NCBI GenBank assembly: GCA_002327445.1
Contig: DCWA01000006.1
Location: forward strand, 95,614 to 101,670
Direction of reading: 5' to 3'
DNA length: 6,057 nucleotides
Origin: Desulfobacteraceae bacterium UBA2174
GTDB taxonomy: Bacteria; Desulfobacterota; Desulfobacteria; Desulfobacterales; UBA2174
The position numbers and the translations under genes are program-made. Of this stretch, positions 1 to 5,019 are shown in pieces. Under the pieces are notes generated by a model. The model made no database searches. It was not told the DNA's origin and worked only from the letters and a program-made list of their open reading frames with translations. Position 1 is the stretch's first letter. Every line of letters begins with the position of its first letter.

Positions 1-235
<235 letters not shown>

Positions 236-240
236 TTTTT

Positions 241-429
241 TGAAACTGAAACTTGAAGTTTGAAACTGGAAACAGACCGGTTCAACCTTAAACCTTGAAC
301 CTTGAACCTTGAACCTTGAACCTTGAATCTTGAACCTTGAACCTTGAACCTTGAACCTTGAACCTTGAATCTTGAACCTTGAACCTTGAATCTTGAACCT
401 TGAACCTTGAACTTTCAATCCTGAACCCG
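241..429 (+). repeat. heptamer tandem repeat array 1 (consensus GAACCTT)
   Basis: Nearly the whole gap between rnpB and sufC is a 7-bp tandem repeat. From 283 to 415 there are 19 uninterrupted units: 13 are GAACCTT, 3 are GAATCTT (325, 367, 388), and single variants are CAACCTT, AAACCTT and GAACTTT. Two degenerate units follow to 429. The same 7-bp register extends leftward to 248 through GAAACTT, GAAGTTT, GAAACTG, GAAACAG and ACCGGTT, giving about 26 units in all. Read on the + strand, every frame meets TGA once per 21 bp; on the - strand all frames are open, producing an artefactual K-V-Q-G-S-R-F repeat peptide. There are no unique spacers, so it is not CRISPR. The function is unknown. Slipped-strand expansion is the likely origin. 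Confidence 0.95.
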
Positions 430-443
430 CAACGGACCTCGCC

Positions 444-1202
444 ATGCTGACCATCGAAGAACTCAAGGTCGAGATCGGCGGTAAACCGATCCTGAAAAAC
501 ATCAACATGCACGTTCCGGCAGGGGAGACCCATATCCTCTTCGGGCCCAACGGGTCGGGCAAATCGACTCTGATGCTCACCATCATGGGGTTTGCCGGGT
601 GCGAGGTGGTTCACGGCAAGATCACTTTCAAGGGGCATGACATCACGCACATGCCCATCAACGAGCGGGCCCGCCTGGGGATCGGGGTGGCCTTCCAGCG
701 GCCGCCGACCATCAACGGGCTCAAGACGCGCCAGCTGGTGGAGATCTGCGCCGGAGAGCGGCCCGTGTCGGTCAAGGACCTGGCCCGGGACCTTAATTTC
801 GAGCATTTTCTTGAACGGGACGTGAACCAGAATTTTTCCGGCGGCGAGATCAAGCGCAGCGAGATCCTCCAGCTCCTGGCTCAGGATCCGGACCTGGTGA
901 TGCTCGACGAGCCCGAGTCCGGGGTGGACCTGGAAAACATCGCCCTGCTCGGGGAAATGATCAACCGCCTGCTGCATCGGGGGGTGAAATACGCCGCCAG
1001 CGTTTCGCACCTGGAGAAGAAATCGGCCAGGCCCAAGTCCGCCCTGGTGATCACCCATACCGGTCATATCCTCGACTACATCACCGCCGACCGGGGGCAG
1101 GTGCTCTACGACGGCCACCTGTGCTGCAGCCGCAATGCCCGCGAGATTCTCCAGTGGATCAGCCAATACGGTTACGAGGAGTGCTTTCGATGCGCGATGT
1201 AG
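444..1202 (+). CDS. sufC: SufC-type Fe-S cluster assembly ATPase
   Basis: This 252-aa cytosolic ABC-type ATPase belongs to the SUF iron-sulfur cluster assembly system. It binds SufB/SufD-type scaffolds and drives their conformational change rather than transporting a solute. Visible motifs are Walker A GPNGSGKST (34-42), Q-loop Gln85 in VAFQRPP, ABC signature FSGGE (131-135), Walker B ending in LDEPESGVD (154-162), and switch His205 in VITHTGHIL. The segment FSGGEIKRSEI and the D-E-P-E-S-G Walker B are typical of SufC as opposed to ordinary importers. Length is normal for the family (about 250 aa). The C-terminus holds two cysteines (ECFRC). The ATG at 444 fits the family N-terminus, but only a weak ribosome site (ACGGA, 433-437) lies upstream, just after repeat array 1. 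Its 3' end overlaps sufB by 13 nt, implying coupled translation. Family assignment is firm. The sequence suggests the minimal SufBC type because the partner is a single SufB-like protein. Confidence 0.95.
   Translation: MLTIEELKVEIGGKPILKNINMHVPAGETHILFGPNGSGKSTLMLTIMGFAGCEVVHGKITFKGHDITHMPINERARLGIGVAFQRPPTINGLKTRQLVEICAGERPVSVKDLARDLNFEHFLERDVNQNFSGGEIKRSEILQLLAQDPDLVMLDEPESGVDLENIALLGEMINRLLHRGVKYAASVSHLEKKSARPKSALVITHTGHILDYITADRGQVLYDGHLCCSRNAREILQWISQYGYEECFRCAM
1176..1181 (+). promoter_or_regulatory. Shine-Dalgarno site that fixes the sufB start
   Basis: GAGGAG lies inside the end of sufC, 8 nt before the ATG at 1190. It favours that start over the ATG at 1121, which would extend the protein 23 residues further into sufC. 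Confidence 0.75.
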
Positions 1203-2362
1203 ACCCAGATCCTGTCGATTTGAACCGCTACGACACCCGGGCCGAGGCCCATGCCTACCTGGACGACCTGACCCAGCTGCCGGCCGAAGACGTCCGCAAA
1301 CTGCTCGACGTGGGCGTGAGCACCGGTGACGGGGACCGGGCCGGAACCTTTTTCCAGATGGACCGCTCGGTGGTCCACTGCAAGACCACCCAGCCCGGCG
1401 TCGAGATCCTGGGGATCACCGAGGCCGCCGCGCGCCACGAGTGGCTCAAGGACTACCTCTGGCGCCACATCCAGCCCGATCAGGATGCCTACACGGCCCA
1501 CAGCCGGCAGTTGCCCCACGAGGGGTACTTCATTCGGGCCGAGGCCGGGGTAAAGGTGGCCCATCCGGTGCAATCCTGCCTCTACATCGCCAAGCAGGGA
1601 TTCGCCCAGAACGTGCACAACGTCGTCATCGCCGAACCCGGCTCGGACCTGCACATCATCACGGGATGCGCCACGGCGCCGCACCTCACCTCCGGGCTGC
1701 ACATCGGCATCTCGGAGTTCTACGTCAAGAAGGGGGCCCGGCTCACCTTCACCATGATTCACGACTGGGGCCAGAAGGTGGACGTGCGGCCCCGATCGGT
1801 CACCGTGGTGGAGGAAGGGGGCGTCCTGGTCTCCAATTACATCTCCCTGCGGCCCCTGGGGACCTTGCAGATGTTTCCCGCCACCTACCTGAGAGGCCCG
1901 GGAGCGGTGGGCCGCTTCAACAGCATTCTGGTGGCCAGCCGCGGAAGCCGTCTGGACGTGGGTTCCCGTATCGTGCTGGAAGCGCCGGACACCCGGGCGG
2001 AGATCATTTCCCGGGCCATCACTTACGGTGGTGACATCATCGCCAGAGGGGACCTGGTGGGCAAGGCGGCCGGCATCAAGGCCCACCTGGAGTGCAAGGG
2101 GCTGATTCTCAACGATGGGCTCATGCAGGCCATCCCGGAACTCACCGGCCATGTCCCGGGGGTCGAGATGAGCCACGAGGCGGCGGTGGGCAAGATCGAC
2201 CGGAGAGAGATCGAGTACCTCATGGCGCGGGGTGTAGACGAGGAGACTGCCGTCTCCACCATCGTGCGCGGTTTTCTCAACGTGGACATCGAAGGGCTGC
2301 CGCCCCAGTTGCAGGCCAAGCTGGACCAGGCCATTGCCGACACCCAGAAGGACATGATGTAG
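1190..2362 (+). CDS. sufB: SufB/SufD-family Fe-S cluster scaffold (minimal SUF type)
   Basis: This 390-aa protein forms the scaffold half of a SufBC complex, on which Fe-S clusters are built with SufC ATPase activity. The C-terminal two thirds match the SufB/D beta-helix core: runs such as VKVAHPVQSCLYI, GCATAPHLTSGLHIG and SEFYVKKGARLTFTMIHDWG. The family-typical tail MSHEAAVGKIDRREIEYLMARG is followed by VDEETAVSTIVRGF. Cys302 (in HLECKGL) and His329-Glu330 (in MSHEAA) align by context with the cysteine and His/Glu pair needed for cluster assembly in E. coli SufB, so it looks catalytically competent. It is shorter than E. coli SufB (about 495 aa) and lacks that protein's N-terminal extension, as in the compact SufB-like proteins of anaerobes and archaea. 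The start at 1190 is chosen because of its good ribosome site; the upstream ATG at 1121 lies deep inside sufC. No SufD, SufE, SufS or SufA gene is seen here. It could be named SufD by some pipelines, but the retained Cys favours SufB. Confidence 0.9.
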   Translation: MRDVDPDPVDLNRYDTRAEAHAYLDDLTQLPAEDVRKLLDVGVSTGDGDRAGTFFQMDRSVVHCKTTQPGVEILGITEAAARHEWLKDYLWRHIQPDQDAYTAHSRQLPHEGYFIRAEAGVKVAHPVQSCLYIAKQGFAQNVHNVVIAEPGSDLHIITGCATAPHLTSGLHIGISEFYVKKGARLTFTMIHDWGQKVDVRPRSVTVVEEGGVLVSNYISLRPLGTLQMFPATYLRGPGAVGRFNSILVASRGSRLDVGSRIVLEAPDTRAEIISRAITYGGDIIARGDLVGKAAGIKAHLECKGLILNDGLMQAIPELTGHVPGVEMSHEAAVGKIDRREIEYLMARGVDEETAVSTIVRGFLNVDIEGLPPQLQAKLDQAIADTQKDMM

Positions 2363-2367
2363 GGTGG

Positions 2368-2377
2368 GGGGAGGAGG
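2368..2377 (+). promoter_or_regulatory. strong Shine-Dalgarno for the HPr-domain gene
   Basis: A purine block ending in GGAGG (2373-2377) lies 5 nt before the ATG at 2383. It supports that start rather than the in-frame ATG at 2092 inside sufB, which would add 97 residues in a shadow frame. Confidence 0.75.
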
Positions 2378-2382
2378 GCGGC

Positions 2383-3693
2383 ATGCAGTTGGAACTCCTG
2401 GCGTGCGATATTTCCTTCGGCGAGAGGGTGCGCATCTTCTCCCGCGACTATCTGAAGAGCTGCAAGTACATTACCCGTTTCGACTCGCCCAAGTACCTCT
2501 TCACCAAAAAGCTGTTTTCCACCCTCATCGGCTCCTCCCAGGTCCTGGAGGACTTTCTGGATTTTCACGGTGCCAAGAACAACTCGGACTGGTACTTCTA
2601 CCGCGAGCTGGCCGCCGCGGTGCGCCATTTGAGTCTGGGCGGCTACTGCCTGACCCACATCAGCAACCGCCTGATCTTCTACGACCTCAAGGATAGCGAG
2701 ACCTTCAATGCCCAGGGAACCGAGACCCTCGACTTCGTGCGCTCGGCCCTGATCCATCTGGCGCCGGTGATCCTGTCGGAGGCCGAGCGACTCCAGATCG
2801 CCATCCCGGTGGATGAATACACCATGGCCGATTTTCCCGGGGTGACCACCAGCGAGCAATTGGCCTACGACATCTATGACACCAACAAGGACCTTCAGAA
2901 GAAGAACATTGTCAAGATCGCCAGCGACCTGATCCAGATCTCCGGAAATTTCGATTCCCTCGGGCTCTTCGAGCCCGTGGATATGGACGAGATCCGGCGT
3001 CTGGTCCCGGACAAGGTCAACGAGGTGGAGATCCGGCGCTTCGAGATGCTGGTGCACAACCTCCAGTCCTCCTTCGACACCTATGTGATTCACGGCGGCT
3101 ACCGCTTCGGGGACCGCAAGCTCAAGGCGCTGCGGGGCCACTTCTCGGTGGTTTTTCACCTGTTGCAGATGATCGGCCGGCTCCTGCATTTTTACGAGCG
3201 CCACCTGCACGAAGCTGGCTACAAGTCGATCTACAAGCAGGTGCAGGAGCTTTTGGCGGCCCTGGTCAACCCGGAGCAGCTTCTGGACCGCACCATCAAC
3301 TACGGGCTCTACTGGGTCTGCTACTATTTGAACAACGGGCGACGCCTGGCCCAGGAAATCCTCAACGAGAACATCGAGCGCGGCGCCATCGAGGTGGGCA
3401 TTCCGCAGAAACTCGGGTTTCACAGCCGCCCCAGCCTTCTGGTGGCCAAGATCGTGCAGCATTACAGCGGCCAGGTGGAACTGGTGGTGGGCCAGGATCG
3501 TTTCGATGCCTCCAGTGTGCTCGATTTGCAGTGGGCCGGGGGCAAGATCAACAAGGAGGGCATCCTTCGGGTCACCTTCGAGGGCGACGTGCGCGCCTTG
3601 GCGGACATCGAGATTCTCGCTTCGGTCAACTATGGTGAAGATTCCATGGGAAAGGGGGTCCCTTTGCCCAAGGCCCTCGACTACCTGCGCTGA
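2383..3693 (+). CDS. Unrecognised N-terminal region fused to HPr-like phosphocarrier domain
   Basis: This is a 436-aa protein. Residues ~335-436 resemble HPr, the small carrier of the sugar phosphotransferase system (PTS) that is phosphorylated on histidine by enzyme I. The active-site motif GFHSRPS holds His347, with Arg349 and Pro350 as in canonical G-L-H-A-R-P-A. Ser378 (DASSVLDLQ) lies 31 residues after His347, matching the His15-to-Ser46 spacing of classical HPr, where Ser46 is the HPr-kinase target. The ~330-residue N-terminal part is not recognised. It looks mainly helical, soluble and without signal peptide or membrane segments, and includes an aromatic/His-rich stretch around residues 222-300 (His225 in VHNLQSSFD). 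The gene starts 20 nt after sufB with its own strong ribosome site, so it is probably in the sufCB operon. No other PTS gene is in the window. A regulatory role through phosphorylation is plausible, but this is inference. It ends where heptamer array 2 begins. Confidence 0.8.
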   Translation: MQLELLACDISFGERVRIFSRDYLKSCKYITRFDSPKYLFTKKLFSTLIGSSQVLEDFLDFHGAKNNSDWYFYRELAAAVRHLSLGGYCLTHISNRLIFYDLKDSETFNAQGTETLDFVRSALIHLAPVILSEAERLQIAIPVDEYTMADFPGVTTSEQLAYDIYDTNKDLQKKNIVKIASDLIQISGNFDSLGLFEPVDMDEIRRLVPDKVNEVEIRRFEMLVHNLQSSFDTYVIHGGYRFGDRKLKALRGHFSVVFHLLQMIGRLLHFYERHLHEAGYKSIYKQVQELLAALVNPEQLLDRTINYGLYWVCYYLNNGRRLAQEILNENIERGAIEVGIPQKLGFHSRPSLLVAKIVQHYSGQVELVVGQDRFDASSVLDLQWAGGKINKEGILRVTFEGDVRALADIEILASVNYGEDSMGKGVPLPKALDYLR

Positions 3694-3696
3694 TGT

Positions 3697-3773
3697 TGAA
3701 GCTGGAAGCTGGAAATTGGAAGCTGGAAATTGGAAATTGGAAACTTGGTTTTTGGGTTTTTGGATTTTGTGTC
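3697..3773 (+). repeat. heptamer array 2, first part (GAAGCTG/GAAATTG type)
   Basis: Directly after the stop of the HPr-domain gene, 7-bp units run in register: TGAAGCT, GGAAGCT, GGAAATT, GGAAGCT, GGAAATT, GGAAATT, GGAAACT (3697-3745). They pass into a G/T-rich stretch (TGGTTTT, TGGGTTT, TTGGATT, TTGTGTC; 3746-3773) that keeps a 7-bp rhythm but loses the consensus. No hairpin is evident, so I do not call a terminator here. The variants echo the GAAACTG/GAAACAG units at the left end of array 1. Confidence 0.8.
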
Positions 3774-3776
3774 CTT

Positions 3777-3881
3777 TAACGTTGAACCTTGAACCTTGAA
3801 CCTTGAACGTTGAACCTTGAACGTTGAACGTTGAACCTTGAACCTTGAACCTTGACCCTTGACCCCTGAGCCCTGAATCTT
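3777..3881 (+). repeat. heptamer array 2, second part (GAACCTT/GAACGTT type)
   Basis: Fifteen consecutive 7-bp units: TAACGTT, three GAACCTT, GAACGTT, GAACCTT, two GAACGTT, three GAACCTT, then GACCCTT, GACCCCT, GAGCCCT and GAATCTT. The consensus and strand orientation match array 1, but the common variant here is GAACGTT, never GAATCTT except in the last unit. The last unit (3875-3881) overlaps the first two bases of the ispD TTG start codon. The right end decays towards C-rich units before coding sequence starts. Confidence 0.95.
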
Positions 3882-4629
3882 GCCCGCTCCGTCTTCCCCA
3901 GCCACTCCGCCAGTCCCGGTCGCCGCGGTCATCGTCGCCGCCGGCCGCGGCGCTCGCATGGGGGCCGGCGTTGCCAAGCAGTACCTGCCGCTGGCCGGGA
4001 TGCCCATCCTGGCCCATACGCTGGCTGCCTTCGATACGGTGGAGGAGATCGGGCGTATCGTGCTGGTATTGCCCGCCGATGACATCCAAGATGCGCGCCG
4101 GCAAATTCTTCCTCTGGTCAAACCGAGCACCCGGATCACGGTGGCGGCCGGCGGACCCGAGCGCCAGGCGTCGGTGGGAAAGGGCATCGAGGCCCTCGCG
4201 AACCTGGCCGGAGACAGCGTGGTGCTGATCCATGACGGCGTGCGGCCGTTTGTCGGGCCGGAGCTGATCCGCCGCCTGATTCGGGCGGCGATGGGCCTGG
4301 GGGCATGCATTCCGGTCATGCCGGTGGCCGAGACGGTCAAACGTGTCGATGAGAGGGGTGTCATCGTGGCATCGCCGGAGCGCGGGTCGCTGCGCCTGGC
4401 CCAGACGCCCCAGGCCTTTCGGCTGGGCCTATTTCGAGAGGCCCTGGAGGCGGCGAAAACCTCCGGTCTGATGGCCACGGACGATGCGGCTCTCGTCGAG
4501 GCGGCCGGCGGGAAGGTGCATACCGTCGAGGGGTCTCGCTTCAATCTGAAGATCACCACTCCCGAGGACCTGGCCTTGGCCGAGGCGATTCTGGCGGCCG
4601 GCCTCACGCCGTCCGGAGAATTTCGATGA
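3880..4629 (+). CDS. ispD: 2-C-methyl-D-erythritol 4-phosphate cytidylyltransferase
   Basis: IspD joins CTP and 2-C-methyl-D-erythritol 4-phosphate to give CDP-methylerythritol, the third step of the cytosolic MEP pathway to isoprenoid precursors. The 249-aa product has the CTP-binding loop AAGRGARMG (20-28) with Lys33 in KQYL, GGPERQASV (91-99), HDGVRPF (118-124), PVAETVK (148-154), Arg168, TPQAF (176-180) and Lys224 in NLKITTPEDL. These correspond to the known IspD nucleotide and substrate contacts, and the length is normal. Only one standard start fits: a TTG at 3880, since TGA lies at 3874-3876 and no ATG, GTG or TTG occurs in frame before the essential AVIVAAG segment. That TTG is formed partly by the last heptamer, and no clear ribosome site precedes it. 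The first 13 residues (Pro/Ala/Ser-rich) look non-conserved. ispF, a frequent neighbour, does not follow. Confidence 0.95.
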   Translation: MPAPSSPATPPVPVAAVIVAAGRGARMGAGVAKQYLPLAGMPILAHTLAAFDTVEEIGRIVLVLPADDIQDARRQILPLVKPSTRITVAAGGPERQASVGKGIEALANLAGDSVVLIHDGVRPFVGPELIRRLIRAAMGLGACIPVMPVAETVKRVDERGVIVASPERGSLRLAQTPQAFRLGLFREALEAAKTSGLMATDDAALVEAAGGKVHTVEGSRFNLKITTPEDLALAEAILAAGLTPSGEFR

Positions 4630-4680
4630 CTTGAATCGGTGTTGCCGCCGGCTGAGCGTGTGCGCGCTCTCATCGAATCG

Positions 4681-4722
4681 GAGCCCGTCGCATCGGTCCA
4701 AAGGGCTCATCTTTAAAATTTT
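4681..4722 (+). terminator. possible terminator after ispD
   Basis: GAGCCC (4681-4686) pairs with GGGCTC (4703-4708) over a 16-nt loop. An A/T-rich tail with broken T-runs follows (4709-4722). The stem is short, the loop long and the T-tract interrupted, so it would be weak. Confidence 0.3.
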
Positions 4723-4728
4723 AGTCAT

Positions 4729-4758
4729 TTGACCCGTACGACAGTCATGGGGTAAGAT
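4729..4758 (+). promoter_or_regulatory. candidate sigma70-type promoter for the small membrane gene and selB
   Basis: TTGACC (4729-4734) resembles a -35 box and TAAGAT (4753-4758) a -10 box, with an 18-bp spacer, in the AT-rich gap before the gene at 4819. The -10 matches consensus at four of six positions. This is pattern matching only. Confidence 0.35.
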
Positions 4759-4771
4759 CGTTTTCTATTTT

Positions 4772-4799
4772 TTGATCAACCTATTGATATTTAAATCAA
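4772..4799 (+). promoter_or_regulatory. paired TTGAT/ATCAA inverted repeats, operator-like
   Basis: A perfect palindrome TTGATCAA (4772-4779) is followed by TTGAT (4784-4788) and ATCAA (4795-4799) as an inverted repeat with a 6-nt gap. All share the same half-site. They sit downstream of the candidate promoter and 20 nt before the start codon at 4819, where a repressor could block transcription. The AT-rich background makes chance occurrence possible. Confidence 0.3.
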
Positions 4800-4818
4800 C
4801 TTTTAGAGGGATCGGGCT

Positions 4819-5019
4819 TTGACCGCCTACCAGATCTTCGCCATTCGCGCCGTGCTCGGGATTGTCTTCGCCGTCGTGATCCTGCGTTTTTTCTACCCCC
4901 GGGCCGGCAGCGCCTACACCGCCGGCTTGGCCATCTTCCTCGTGGGCATGGCCTACATCACCGAAGCCTGGCGCCGCAAGCGCCGGAACAAGGAGCGGGA
5001 GCCGAAATCATCCTCATGA
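4819..5019 (+). CDS. Small protein with two predicted membrane segments
   Basis: This 66-aa protein is not recognised as any named family. Two hydrophobic stretches, about residues 6-25 (rich in I, V, A, L, F) and 32-47 (AGLAIFLVGMAYI region), predict two membrane helices. A strongly basic tail follows (RRKRRNK, then EREPKSSS). By the positive-inside rule the C-terminus is probably cytoplasmic. The TTG start at 4819 is chosen because an in-frame TAG lies at 4804-4806 and GAGG (4806-4809) is spaced 9 nt upstream. A GTG at 4852 is an alternative that would cut into the first helix. Its TGA overlaps the selB ATG (ATGA), so the two genes are probably translationally coupled. A role in selenium metabolism cannot be claimed from the sequence. 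Confidence 0.7.
   Translation: MTAYQIFAIRAVLGIVFAVVILRFFYPRAGSAYTAGLAIFLVGMAYITEAWRRKRRNKEREPKSSS

Noticed and set aside
241..429. CRISPR array
   Set aside because: Units are 7 bp, contiguous and without unique spacers; no cas gene is nearby.
288..1166. 292-aa minus-strand frame ending in a repetitive S-R-F-K-V-Q peptide
   Set aside because: It is antisense to sufC, and its repetitive tail is just the reverse complement of array 1. There is no recognisable protein domain.
1121..1189. Upstream ATG at 1121 as the sufB start
   Set aside because: It would add 23 residues fully inside sufC. The ATG at 1190 has GAGGAG 8 nt upstream.
1172..2176. 334-aa minus-strand frame opposite sufB
   Set aside because: It is antisense to a well-supported SufB gene, with composition typical of a shadow frame and no domain.
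2092..2382. Upstream ATG at 2092 as the start of the HPr-domain protein
   Set aside because: The added residues are an Arg/Gly-rich shadow of the sufB coding sequence, and 2383 has a strong ribosome site.
3746..3773. T-rich tract after the HPr-domain gene as an intrinsic terminator
   Set aside because: There is no GC-rich hairpin before it; the tract reads as diverged heptamers with interspersed G.
2023..4233. 736-aa open frame on the minus strand
   Set aside because: It runs antisense through sufB, the HPr-domain gene, array 2 and ispD, all of which have clear family motifs on the + strand. It stays open because of GC-rich codon bias and because the repeats lack stops on this strand.
4627..4629. 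Selenocysteine readthrough of TGA stops (ispD, HPr-domain gene), prompted by selB nearby
   Set aside because: The proteins are full length at these TGA codons, and sequence beyond them shows no continuing domain or convincing SECIS hairpin.
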